From: Ceratotherium simum simum
Lineage: Eukaryota; Chordata; Mammalia; Perissodactyla; Rhinocerotidae
Length of the DNA stretch: 64,000 nucleotides
Direction: 5' to 3'
NCBI RefSeq assembly: GCF_000283155.1
Contig: NW_004454290.1
Coordinates: 124,001 to 188,000 of the forward strand
Position 1 is the stretch's first letter; each line of letters begins with the position of its first letter. The notes below the pieces were generated by a model that saw only the letters and a program-made list of their open reading frames with translations, did no database searches and was not told where the DNA came from. Below are positions 49,068 through 60,825 of this stretch, piece after piece. The translations under genes and the position numbers were made by a program.

Positions 49068-51428
49068 ATAAGCTTTTATTTTTTTCACAAGGAGGATATA
49101 GTATTTCATAGGGAGGATACAGGATACAGACTTTAGAAAGAAAGAAAATGAAAGTTGATAGAGAGTGTGGGATGTACAGGAAACATAGAAAGTATTTCTG
49201 CTTAGGAGGTACAAGACTGTTCAAAGGGGACCCATGTGCTATAGCATGAACTAATTGGAATCATTATTAACTTGTTAATGGACTACTTCATTTATTTATT
49301 CATGAATTGCTTTTATCTCATTTATTTAAATACTGGGTTAAGTTTTGAGAATACAGAGGGAATAAGATATGGTCTTTATCTTTGAGACACTCAAGTCTAT
49401 TGGGCAGAGAAGCAGTAAAAATAATTTTTTATATAACTTTGAGTATTTTAATAAAGACACACAAAACAAGCTTTAAATGCACTAAGCTTTAAGTATACCA
49501 GGAACAGCATACTCTCCCTAGACAGATTAGAGAAAGTTTACTTGGTGACTCTAAAAAATGTAAAGAATGAGTGGGCCGCAAAAGAAGGTGATATATTGGA
49601 GGCTGAGATCTCTCTCAAGCATAGAGTCTTGGAACACAAAGGCATATAGAGTATTTCATCGCAATTCCTGTCTGAAGAAGTTTTAGAATATGAGGTTGTA
49701 AATGTTGATGGGGATGAGAATTAGCTGTGTTATTAACCAGCTTAGGGAAACTGGCTTTACCCTATAGGAGATGAAGAGTTATTGAGCAAGATAATGAAAA
49801 ATCAATTCACTATTTTCGTTTGTTAAGAAGTTAATTTAATTCCCCAATTTGTCCTTTTTTTTTTTTCCCTCTTTTTTATTTTTCCAAAGCTTTACTCTGA
49901 ACCTGTAATAACCTCTTTTCCAAGCTCAGGACACTATCTTCCCTTTACCAAATATTTTATATCCTAGATGGGGTTAAGTGGAGTAAAGTTTTCCATAGTG
50001 AGTTTTATTTTCAAATCAGTTCCCGCATGGTTCCACGGATGAGCTTGAAAAAGTAGATGGCACATTATGGTGTGGTGGGGGGTGGGAGGTTGTCATGGAA
50101 TAGCCTTTGAGTAATGTGGCCTTTCTTTCCTTTCAGGAACTCCAACATTTTTTGGATAGCTAGTTCCTATTCTTTCTTGAGATGATCCTATAAGAGAGAA
50201 ACTACACAAAGAAAGGAGACCAGGATATTGGAAAGGTAAAGATGCTATCTCAGGAAGAACGCTAGTGGGGCCTTTGTTCTAGTCTAATGCATGGTGTGTA
50301 TGTCTTATTTATAACATTTACAGGTAAGACAATTCCAAGATGCCAAAATAAGAGTTCAAGCTCTTGATTCTAGTCCCATTTTAAAATTTTGTTAAACTTT
50401 TGTCTAAGCAAAAGGGAAAACATAATATACATTTTGTTGTTTGCATAGGACTTCAAGACCAACAGTAAAGAGTTTAAAAATTAAAAAGTTTAGCTAAAGG
50501 GGTAATGGAGGAGAGCAGTTGATAATCAAAAATGAAAATGAGATAGCAGCAATTATTAGTGGATCTTTTGTCTCTGTATTTAGAGAATGATGTCACAGAG
50601 ATTTTTCAATGCAAAATATGGAAGCAGATGCTTAATACTTGGCAGTTTGAAATAATTTAGAAGAGAAACTGACATCATTGCTTATTTAGTGTTCCACAAG
50701 TTTTCAATCACTGGCTATATATTAGATACCACTGACCGTATTGAGATGCAGTTTCCGATCTCTAGTAAGATATAATTTGTGGTGTCAAAGACAAATTTAC
50801 AATTCTAGTGTCAAAGCAAGTAAGAATTCTAGTGATTGCTCAGGGAATCCAGAGAAATTGATAAAGCACAATTAGGAAGTTGTGGAAAGGATTCAATGAA
50901 TATATGTTTTTTAAAGTGAGAATTTAAAGAAGGTTGCAAAATTAAAAGAAGAAAAGCAACAACAGATATAAAGCACGAACTATTTACAGATTTAAGCGGT
51001 ACTATGAAAAATCACATCATTGTTCAAAATATCTTAATGCTAAAGTGCATGTGAAGGAATATATAATGGCAGTTATGAGTGGAAAAATATATTTGGGAAA
51101 ATGTTGGAGGAGGTCACCAGAGGATGTGACTATTTGTTGACGTCTGTGCTGGACCCAGGCAACTGGAGGCTCCTTGCCTCCATCCCTGTCCTTGGAATGT
51201 GTTTTCTGCCTGCGGTTCCCACAGTGGGAGCTGTTCCAAGTACACAGCCTTGAGAGAGTAGGGTGTTGTTGCGACCATCTGGACGACATACATAACTGAA
51301 CCACATTAAGGCCTTTATATAAACTTCTAAGATTCTGGCTTGTGGGTGTGGAGATCTACTCATCTTGCAGGCATCCAAGTCAAACATTATATGTAAGTTC
51401 CCTTGCTTGTTAAAACTGCCATCTACCA

Positions 51429-51706
51429 GGGCCGCCTAGTGGCATAATGGTTAAGTCCGTGCGCTCCGCTTTGCCTAGCAGGGGTTCGCGGGTTCGGATC
51501 CTGGGCGTGGACCTATGCACTGCTTACCAGGCCGTGCTGTGGCAGATGTCCCACATAAAGTGGAGGAAGAGGGGCAGAGATATTGGCTCAGGGACAATCT
51601 TCCTCATCAAAAAGAGGAGGATTGGCAATGGAAGTTAGCTAGGAGCTAATCTTCCTCACCAAAAATAAATAAATAAATACATAAAGGAATAATAGAAAGT
51701 AAATAA
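51429..51706 (+). mobile_element. ERE-type tRNA-derived SINE
   Basis: It begins gggccgcctagtggcataat, with B-box-like gggttcggatcctgg, 'ggccgtgctgtggcagatg', 'ctaatcttcctcacc' and an A/T-rich tail. It is flanked by a perfect 18-base duplication (taaaactgccatctacca) at 51411-51428 and 51707-51724. It is absent from block B copy 1 near 12862. Confidence 0.96.
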
Positions 51707-53064
51707 TAAAACTGCCATCTACCAATCAAAAGTGGTCTTCCTTCTCTCTGGTCTCTACCTGCCCTAGGTGTACCAGGTCAGTTTGCAAATCAACAGAAAA
51801 GTATGAAAGATCTAAAATATTGTTTCAACTTTATAGGTAATTGAGGGTCAGTTATTTTTGTTAATATGAAAGAATTTGTCTTATAGAAACACCAGTGTCC
51901 TGCAATTGTGGAGGATGGCTTATAGTGGGAAGAAATAGAATCCAGGGAGACTGCTTGTAATACTCTTGTAATAGTCTAGGCAAGAACTAATTTCTTGCAG
52001 AAAGGAAGAATTGGATCCTAGAACTATTGCAGAACAAAGATAGATTGGATATGGAGGATGAGAAAAAACACACGCTTAAACATGTCTCAGAAATTTACAG
52101 CTTGGATTAGTAACAATATTTTGAAACCTTTGTTGAGCACCAGAATCTGAGTGAGAGAAAAGATTTTGACAGGAGGTGGAAGAGGATAAGAATGGTTGGA
52201 TTAAAGTATATATAATCTAGTAGCGATAATAATAACTGGGCCAAAGGCCTTAGGAAAAGTATCTGAGCCTCCCTGTTAAGGAATTCAGAGACAGAACCTA
52301 CAAACAACTGTCTATTGGGTGTTCAAGTCGGTTATATCAAGGGTAAGACATGTCACCAATTGGGCAACCAGTGAATGCTGAAGCAAAGATGAATTATTCT
52401 AGCCATGTGTTTTCTGCAAGGGGAAATCAGGCCTTCTTTCCTATAAGAGTTTGTAGAGAAATCATAAAACTAGTTCTAAGACAGTAGCAGTAGTTCTAAA
52501 CCAAATTAATTTTAATGAATGACTGCATGGAAATGGGGTATATGATTAGTAATGAAAGGGAACTGTGTTCTTTAAAGGCAAGCAACACAAAGACAGATCA
52601 ATGGATGCTTCTCTAAATGAGGAATGTACTAAAAGCAGGTGGGAGGTGGATCATCAGACATTAGTGCCTTTGCTTACAGAATATATGTATCAGCAATATG
52701 GATGAAACTATGACCACTTAAAATCATAATTAATAGAAGCAAAGATTTTTGGAGGATTAGACTGCCAAAAATTACTGCAAACTACATAAGTCTGCAAGGA
52801 GGGGGCCTGAAGGGTAGGCTTTATTTGAGCAAATTTGTGTGCACTTCATGTAGACCCCTGTCCTCAAATTCAATGCTAAAATCATTGGCAGAAAAATAGA
52901 ACTATGTGTGCATATTAATTTAGGATAATTCTTGGTTAATGTATAATCCTTTTTTCTCTCCCATGCTTGTTGTTTCTCATTCATACCAGAGTGGTGCTAG
53001 CTACTTTATGAAGGGTAAGTTTCCCTAATTTCTCAACTCCAAAAGTTTTTGGACCTGATCATAT

Positions 53065-53080
53065 GGGCTTTATTCCACAG
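53065..53080 (+). other. Putative splice acceptor of the B2 coding exon
   Basis: 'gggctttattccacAG' ends at 53079-53080, 12 bases before the ATG. It is equivalent to 14241-14242 of B1. Confidence 0.5.
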
Positions 53081-53092
53081 AATCAGTTCTCC

Positions 53093-54034
53093 ATGGCCAA
53101 TTCCTCCTGTGTTACTGAGTTCCTCTTGCTAGGTTTCTCCAGCCTTGGGGAATTGCAGCTTGTCCTCTTTGTGGTCTTTCTCTGCCTCTACTTGATCATC
53201 CTGAGTGGAAACATCACCATCATCTCAGTCATCCGCTTGGATCGCAGCCTCCACACACCCATGTACTTCTTTTTGTGTGTCCTCTCTACCTCTGAGATCT
53301 TCTACACAATTGTTATCCTGCCCAAGATGCTTATCAACCTGCTCTCTGCACTCAGGACACTCTCCTTCATGAGTTGTGCCACCCAGATGTTCTTCTTCCT
53401 TGGTTTTGCTATCACTAATTGCCTGCTTCTGGGAGTAATGGGTTATGATCGTTATGCTGCCATCTGCTGGCCTTTGCACTACCCCATTCTTATGAGTTGG
53501 AAGGCATGTGGACAACTGGCAGCAACCTGTATTGTTAGTGGCTTCCTATTATCTCTGGAAGGAACAACTTTGGTGTTTAGCCTCCCTTTCTGTGGATCCA
53601 ACAAGATCAACCACTACTTTTGTGATATTTCACCAGTCATCCGTCTCGCTTGTGCTGAAACCTACATCAATGAACTGGTCATCTTCATTTTTGGGGTCTT
53701 AGTGCTTATTGTACCCTTGATCTTCATCTGCATCTCTTACGGCTTTATTGTCCATACCATCCTGAAGATTCCATCAGCTGAAGGCAAGCAAAAAGCCTTC
53801 TCCACCTGTGCCTCCCATCTCATTGTGGTCATTGTCCATTATGGCTGTGCTTCCTTTGTCTACCTGCGACCCTCAGCCAAATATACATCAGACAAAGACA
53901 GGTTGGTGACAGTGACCTATACCATCATCACCCCACTGTTGAACCCTGTGGTATACAGCCTCAGAAACAAAGACGTACAGCTGGCCATTCAGAAAATGAT
54001 TGGGAAGACTGGGTTCCCTCTTAAGACTTTATAA
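53093..54034 (+). CDS. Olfactory receptor, OR10R subfamily (copy B2)
   Basis: Intact class II olfactory receptor of 313 residues, direct duplicate of B1. Motif positions are the same: NSS glycosylation site 3-5, LHTPMYFFL 53-61, DRY 119-121 (followed by AAICWPLHY, Trp where B1 has Arg), EL2 cysteines 167, 177 and 187, KAFSTCASH 234-242, NPVVYSLRN 284-292. An in-frame ATG lies 30 bases upstream (53063) but falls before the splice acceptor and is absent from B1, so the start matching B1 is preferred. About 20 residues differ from B1, many in TM4 to EL2, the part of ORs close to the ligand pocket. It lies convergent with pseudogene C2. Confidence 0.95.
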   Translation: MANSSCVTEFLLLGFSSLGELQLVLFVVFLCLYLIILSGNITIISVIRLDRSLHTPMYFFLCVLSTSEIFYTIVILPKMLINLLSALRTLSFMSCATQMFFFLGFAITNCLLLGVMGYDRYAAICWPLHYPILMSWKACGQLAATCIVSGFLLSLEGTTLVFSLPFCGSNKINHYFCDISPVIRLACAETYINELVIFIFGVLVLIVPLIFICISYGFIVHTILKIPSAEGKQKAFSTCASHLIVVIVHYGCASFVYLRPSAKYTSDKDRLVTVTYTIITPLLNPVVYSLRNKDVQLAIQKMIGKTGFPLKTL

Positions 54035-55924
54035 TTGGAGCATTTTTCAACAGTACACACCCATTTAGGCCAAATGTGTCACTTACTGTTTAACTCATAA
54101 AAATTTCTAGTCTATTTATCCATACAATTGTGTGGACCTGGATGAGTTGTTTGACACTGTTGGACCTTAATGTTCTCTTACTTAAGGGATGCATACTAAT
54201 ATATTCATCTCAGGGTTGTTGTAAAGATTAAGAGTGATAGCAAAACATCTGTCACTAAAGAATAACTCTTCTCCTCCTCTCCTTTCTCCAGATTTATCAT
54301 TCTGAAAATGGTCTTAACCATTACCTCTTTCCCTGTGTTTAGCTGTTTGCCCAAAATGTCCAATTATACTCTTTATTGAATGTCATGTCCAGCTTGCGAC
54401 GAAGTGCTCTGGCCTGAATGTTGCTTAGATCTAGGAGTACGACATAAAGGGGAAAATGTTACCGTACCAGTAATTATAAGATTTAAGCTTGACATTGGTT
54501 AGGTCATGACTTTAACAAAGCTATTATTGTTCTCTGAATCTAAATTTTAAAATTCAGAAAATATGGATAATATAAATTTCCTTTTTTTTCTTCACAGGGT
54601 TTTTTTTGTTTGTAATGCATCATATGAAAAAAAGTATAATAAAATATAAAACCACATAACGTAAGACTCTTATTATATTAATCAAGACGTTGCACCTTTC
54701 TCCAAGGAGCTTTTACTTCTTTGATTCTCCCAAAATAATATTATGGGATGCCAATTCTGACCCCTGCTTTGAACTACACATTACGTAACATAGATGATAT
54801 GCTATGTAAATGAATAGATAATAATAAACATCCAGGTCCATGTCAGGCTGAAGATGTCTGCATGGCCTTCCACACTAAGTTTATTAAGAAGAGGGAGCCA
54901 CCCAGTTTCAATTTATCGTCAGACTATAAAATTTTAGAGACAGGATGACTTTGGTGGTCATCTCGTCGTACCTCACCCGTACGGAAATTCCTTCATCCGT
55001 GGTTCCAAGAGGAATCAGACTGCACCGACTGGATATCAGTGACTTCACAAAATGTACATTCTTGTTATTTTCGACTCTCATTATTATTTCCCCTCATTTT
55101 AGCTGATATTCGGCTCTCTGTGATTTTCCCACTTTCTGCCTCTTGTGTCACACTATAAGTCTAATCTTGGTTCACAGATGTTTAAGGCAGTTATGATGAT
55201 AATTTGAACATTTCTTGTTACTTGTGTGACCTGAATTTCAGACACCTCATCTTCTCATGTGCAGTTTCCTGGATATGCTACAGCTTATCAATGTCCGTTC
55301 TAAAGCATAATGAACAAAACTGAAGTTCATATTTCATGTGTGACCTCCATTTCCAGGGTAAAATGTAACTGTTTTCTTCCTCGTTAATTTTATTTACATT
55401 TTCAAATTAAAGTGCATAAAATCATCAATAATGCTCTCTGATTTTTAAATTACTACCTCTATTCTTATTTTGTCTCCCATTTTTCAGTTTTTGTATTACA
55501 TTCTTTTATATTATTTCCATTCTTACTAGTTAAGTAGTTAAGGCATTTTTGGCACTACATATCTCTTTAAGTACAGCACTGCCCATCTCCAATTTTGTTC
55601 TGTTCTTTTTTTTTCCTAACAGGTTTTCAACTGTCATTTATAGATGACATATCTTTTAAGAATGAAATATTTATTATAGATATTTCCTTGCTGATATTTA
55701 AATAACTCATTTTACTTATTTATAGTTTTTTTGTGTGTGTGTTAGTGAGCAAACGTGATTGGTGTAATTTCTGTTTTTAGAATTTATTGAGTTTTCTTAT
55801 TGGCTTCTCCCAAACTATTCCTGGTGAAGTATTTTCATTTAGATTAAAATAGCATGCATATTATGGATGTGATCTTAATTTTGTTATTAAATGATTTAAG
55901 TATGCAACATCATCTTTGTGTGCA
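54035..55924. other. Non-coding 3' flank of B2
   Basis: It is matched by 15197-17324 (minus the ERE). No gene is seen. The AATAAA of the B1 flank reads AACAAA here. Confidence 0.55.
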
Positions 55925-55930
55925 TTTTTG
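55920..55930. other. Fusion junction of block B2 and block C2
   Basis: The sequence to about 55925 follows block B copy 1 up to 17324. From 55928 it follows block C copy 1 from 35741. No extra bases are visible and at most a few T residues are shared. At the other locus these two points lie 18.4 kb apart. Confidence 0.82.
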
Positions 55931-56853
55931 AAATCTGAGTAGTGGGTAGATAAAAAGTGAGAAAGAATAAATTTCAGGAAAATATGGAATAATGTATGTA
56001 AATGTGAGGAGGCATGAAACAGAACACCATGTGGAACAGCAAGTTCTTTGGTTAAGGAGTTAAAATCTACCTTCACATCTGTTAGCAGCTATTGGAGGAT
56101 TTATAAGCTGGGACATTATCTGATGAAATTTTCATTTAGAAAGATGATGATGATGACATTGATGATGAGCATCAACATTTAAATAGTGTCTAGTGAATGG
56201 CAGACACTGTCCTAAGTGTCGAACATATTTTATATAATTTAATCCTCACAACAACTCGAGACATGCCTGACAGCAATGTGAGCAATGGATTGGGGACAAT
56301 CAGACTTGAAATTCTTGCAGCGATCTAAAGGAAACAGAATGGTTATTTCTGTGGAAATGGAGAAGGAATGTAATTGAAGAACTGTAGGCCAGTAGAATCT
56401 CTAGGACTTAGTGACTGATTTAATGTGTGGTGTGAGGGAAAAGAAATGTGAAGATGACGTCCATGTGCGTGGCTTGGATGCCTGGGTGAATGGCGTTAAC
56501 ATTCACCAAGATACAGCATGAAGAGAGCAGAAAATTTGAGGGCAGAAACTGGTGAATTTAATTTGGGCTTTCTCATAACCCCTCACAACACTTATTAGAA
56601 CTGTCTTCTTAGAGAGTTGAGCCAGATAGCCAGACGGCCTGGTGAGGGATGGCAAGCTAGTTTAAAGCAAAGGATATAGAACCAGGTCAGTCCATGGTTT
56701 GAGTCACAGTTCTATCCTTTGTATTTATGTGACTTGTACAAGAAACAATTTCCCCGGTTTGTAATTACTTCATCTGAAAAATGAAACAGATAATAACTAC
56801 TTTAGGGAAGTGTTGTGAATTTTAAACAAAATATTCTGTTAAAAATGTTTGTG

Positions 56854-57094
56854 GGGGCCGGCCCCGAGGCGTAGTGGTTAAGTTCGCGTGCTCCACTTAG
56901 GTGGCCCAGGGATCACAGGTTCAGATACCCAGCGTGGACCTATGCACGGCTTAACAAGCCATGCTGTGGCGGTGTCACATGTAAAGTAGAGGCAGATGGG
57001 CATGGATGTTAGCCCAAGGCCAATCTTCCTCAGCAAAAAGAGGGGGATTGGCAGCAGATGATAGCTCAGGGCTAATCATCATCACACACACACT
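56854..57094 (+). mobile_element. ERE-type tRNA-derived SINE
   Basis: It begins ggggccggccccgaggcgta, has the ERE body ('gccatgctgtggcggtgtca', 'gcagcagatgatagctcagg') and a CACACA-rich end. It is flanked by aaaaatgtttgtg (56841-56853) and aaaaaagtttgtg (57095-57107). The empty site is at about 36660-36672 in block C copy 1. Confidence 0.95.
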
Positions 57095-57109
57095 AAAAAA
57101 GTTTGTGAA

Positions 57110-59848
57110 ACATAAGACAATATAAAGATGTAAGTTATTATTACAGCGATGGAGAGTGATTCAGACAGGGTAGACCACTTGCCCAAGCACATACTGCTGT
57201 CAGGATAGGACAACAAATTAGATTTTCAGTTCCATATTGTTTGAAATAGAAATTTTTGTGAGTCTTCCTTTACAGGAATCCAAATGTGCAGTTTATTCTT
57301 TGAGTGATGTTATTAGTATTAAGATTGGATTTATGCAGATGCCTTCATGCAACTTGACTTCCTCCTTTGGTGAACAAAGGCACAGTTTGGTGAAATGACT
57401 GAACAGGTTTGGTCAAGGAGACTGCAGCCGTTGAACAGAGCTAAGCTAAGTTACTGCCATGAAAATAAAATAGGAATTGGGAGTCTTGCTGGTTTTGTCT
57501 TCGCACCCTTCTCCTGAAGGAAAAATTCCTTTAGATCTCAGAATAGTTTCAGTGAAAGAATAGAGGAGAAAACCAAGGTCCATTCTACACATGAGAATCC
57601 TAGGCAATGACATTCTGGTCACACCAATGAAGCCTCCAAGCCAGCACCGGTCCCTAGGATTGACACTAGAGTCACCTTATAAAATGTTGTCCAGAAAGCC
57701 TTTGCAACACTGACCCTACACCACATTTAGAGAACTGTGTTTGAAGGGAGACCGAGATCAAGGGGTGACAGCATGACAAGGCGGGCGGAGAACCAGACTA
57801 AGAATAATAAGAGATCTGTGTTAATTTCAGCTATCCTGCTTACTGCTGTTTTGAAGTTCTTGCAGTGATAGAAATGAGATAGAATGAGACTGTAGAAATG
57901 GAGCAGGGATATGACCGAAAAACCTGTAAGCCAGTAGAATCTATAGGACTTACTGGCTGATTCAATGTGTGTTGTAAGAAAGAAAAAAAAAGAAAGGCAA
58001 AAGTCACTTTCAGGTGCATGACCTGGCTACCTGAGAGCATAGAGTTGCCATTCCCTAAGGCAGGAGATGATGATGGTTAAGCAAGCTTTGGGGCAGAAAC
58101 GGCAGAATACCCAAGGCTATTCATGATACAACATCCTTTTTATTCCAGGCACTATAGAAGGAACAGGACTGACAAGGTTGTATTTATTATAAAATCTGTG
58201 CCTTCAGGAATTTCAAATTCATTCTAAGGAGAGACAATAAACAATTATGTGGCCTTTGCTTGCCTCCAACTCATCCAGCTCTTTCTTGCTTCAGGGCTAT
58301 TGCACATGTTGTTCCTTCTGTCTAAAAGGATCTCCCCAAATAATTCCCCTTATATAGTAATTCCTACTTAGCCTTCAGTTTATAGATTACATGTTAATTC
58401 TCCAGGGAGTCCAGATTCACAGCATTCAACATAAATTAGGTTTATTCTAGCATCATTTCTTCTAGCTCCTGCATGTACTTTTCCTTCAGAGAATAGTTGT
58501 CAACTTGTGGTAAATTATGTTTCGCTGAATTTATTTCTTTACTGGGTCTCTCCCAAACCAAACCATAGAACTATGAGGACAGAGACCACATATATTTTGT
58601 TCATCATCAATTTGCAGTAGCTAAAGGAGCATCTTATATGTATTAAGCAATAAATAAATATTTGTTGAAGTAATAAGAGATATAATAAAAATAAATGCAG
58701 GGCGCTATGAGAACACAAAGAAGGCAGAGCCTAATATCAACAGCAGAGTGTGACAGGGAGACAAGAAGGCTTTAGAGAGAAAGTGAGAGAGTATCAGAGG
58801 TTGTCCCTAAATATGAGATAGAGTATGAAAATTAAATAAAGGAGAGCAGCTATTCCAAAGAGAAGCAGCAGCCCACGAGAAAACATGGAAGAATACAGAA
58901 TCTTGTCTGTTTGAAGACCAGTAAATAATTGATTAGCTTCAGAGTGACTAATTAGGCTCACATGAGAAATAGATAAGAATAATGTTAAAATAATAATGCC
59001 AGAGAGGGAAACAGAAACTAGATAATAAATTCTTGCTAACAGAGGTCACTTGGTTTCATCCTGTATAGCAAAGGGAGTCACTGAAGGATTTTTCCATGGA
59101 TTTTCTGGCCTTTAGTGAACTTTAACACTCCATCCTATTAAGATTAACTAAATATCTTTGCTTAGATTACGTGAGATACTTCAGCAATTAGTCAATGTTA
59201 GTAGCTGCCTTGAAGAGAATAAATAGGTATTACTTTCAGGGAATGAATATGAGAGCTAAAGCAGGATAGTATGGGAAGGACATATGTATATATAGGATAT
59301 GTATAGGAAGGAGACTCCATAATGAGGTTCCAACTTCAAACAAAGGAAGAACTGAACAATTTCAAGTAAAGACATTTTAATAGGTAGATTGAGGAGGGTA
59401 AATCAGGGACCAAAAAGGCCACTAAACTTTGCAGTAGAATGAAGGTCCAAGGTTGCCTGTCAACTTCAGGAAAGGGAACACTGGTAGTAGAAGGAGTACG
59501 GATAGATATGCAGATTTTCTTCTTCTCTTCCTTGTAACTAAACAGCTTGGATGCATCTTTGATCTCATCCATTGACTTATTTGTTTTTGAACAATCAATC
59601 TTTAGAGCAGTGAAATATGATGAAATTTGTTCTAAAAATGAGTAATCCTTTCCCACATCTGCATAGCCTTCTTAGAGTATCATTGATGGTAAAAGCCAGA
59701 ATGTCTTAACTTCTTTGAGCCTCATTCTCCTCCTATGTAAAATGTGCTTATGATACAGTGTGTTCTACACTTAAAGGAGAAAAATGTGTGAAAGTACACA
59801 TTTTACCTAAAAGATATACAATTAACCAAATGGTTAAAACTTGACTCT
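57110..59848. other. Non-coding 3' flank of C2
   Basis: It is matched by 36675-39387 and contains the L2-like element at 58255-58680. No gene is seen. Confidence 0.55.
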
Positions 59849-60789
59849 TTAATTAATAGGATATGAAGTCTGACCCATTACTCTTCGAAGGGCTGAATTG
59901 AATTCCTTATTTCTCATACTGTAAATCATTGGATCGAACAGTGGAGTGAGGATGGTATAAGACACAGATATTAGGATGTCTGGACTTGGAGAATAATTGG
60001 ACTTGGGCCTTAAGTAGATGAAAGAGACACAACCATAATGAACAGTGATCACAATGAGATGGGAGGCACAGGTAGAAAAGGTCTTGTATCTTCCAACAGT
60101 GGACGGAATTTTTAGAATGGCAGAGATGATGCAGATGTAGGAGACCAGGATAAGTACAAGTGGAATAACCAAGGCAAACATGGCAAGTATGAATAGGACC
60201 AACTGATTGAGGTGAGAGTGATGGGATGCCAACTTGAGGACAGGAGAGGTGTCACAGAAGAAGTGATGGAGCTGATTGGAGGAGTGGAAGGGCAGGTTAA
60301 ATACTAGGAAGGTAGTGACCAATGAGACAGTAAAGCCACAGGCACATGCAGCAGCCACTACTCCCAAACATACCCCATGTCCCATGAGCAACGTGTAGTG
60401 CAGAGTGTTACAGATGGCCGTGTAGCGATCATAACCCATGGCTGCCTGCAGGGAGGAGTGAGAGCAGCCAAGGAAGAAGAAGAAAACTTCTGGATGGCAC
60501 AGCCCAGGAAGGAGATGGTCTTTTTCGGGGCCAGCAGATCAGCCAACATCTTGGGTACAAAGACGAAGGTGTAGCAAATCTCAAAGCAGGAGAGGACAGC
60601 AAGGAAGAAGTACATGGGGGTATGGAGTGCTCTGTCCAGGACAATGGTGGAAATGATGATGGCATTGGTGCCCAGAGTGAACAGGTAGAGAAGCAGAAAG
60701 ACCATGAAGAGCAGCAGCTGCAGCCTGGCCAGAGATGAGAATCCAAGGAAGACCCACTCTTTCAGCAAGGTCTCGTTGACTCGCTCCAT
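59849..60789 (-). pseudogene. Olfactory receptor pseudogene, OR10K-like (copy C2)
   Basis: Duplicate of C1. The reading frame from ATG-60789 runs correctly through TM1, TM2 and the start of TM3 (to about residue 103, 'GCAIQKF'). It then shifts because one base is missing in the purine run at 60471-60486 (33 bases in C1, 32 here, counted between shared words). Translation would end near 60358 after about 40 wrong residues. The second part, from MGYDRYTAIC to the end (60439-59849), is open and keeps KTFSTCASH and DPMIYSMRN (Asp replaces Asn of NPxxY). There is no other stop or shift, so inactivation is recent, unless the base is an assembly error or a polymorphism. The truncated product would lack TM4-TM7. 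Confidence 0.9.
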
Positions 60790-60800
60790 GGAGATCCCTT

Positions 60801-60825
60801 CTATGTAGAGGGGCAGGGACAGAGA
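60801..60825 (-). other. Splice acceptor upstream of pseudogene C2
   Basis: On the minus strand 'ctctgtccctgcccctctacatAG' ends at 60801-60802. It is intact, with a stronger pyrimidine tract than C1. Confidence 0.6.

Larger units (their letters stand above)
45910..53059. other. Non-coding region upstream of B2
   Basis: No gene is seen. It is the counterpart of 6180-14220. Repeats inside it are the old repeat at 47130-47450, L2/MIR-class traces near 49260-49520 and the ERE at 51429. Confidence 0.55.
45573..55924. repeat. Direct duplication block B, copy 2
   Basis: It matches 5838-17324 in the same orientation. It lacks the L1 (empty site near 46345-46365) and the ERE at 16030. It keeps the 640 bases that copy 1 lost (48433-49067) and has its own ERE at 51429. 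It is joined directly to block C copy 2. Confidence 0.92.

Noticed and set aside
53063..53092. Longer B2 with ten extra N-terminal residues from ATG-53063
   Set aside because: This ATG lies before the acceptor AG at 53080 and is not conserved in B1.
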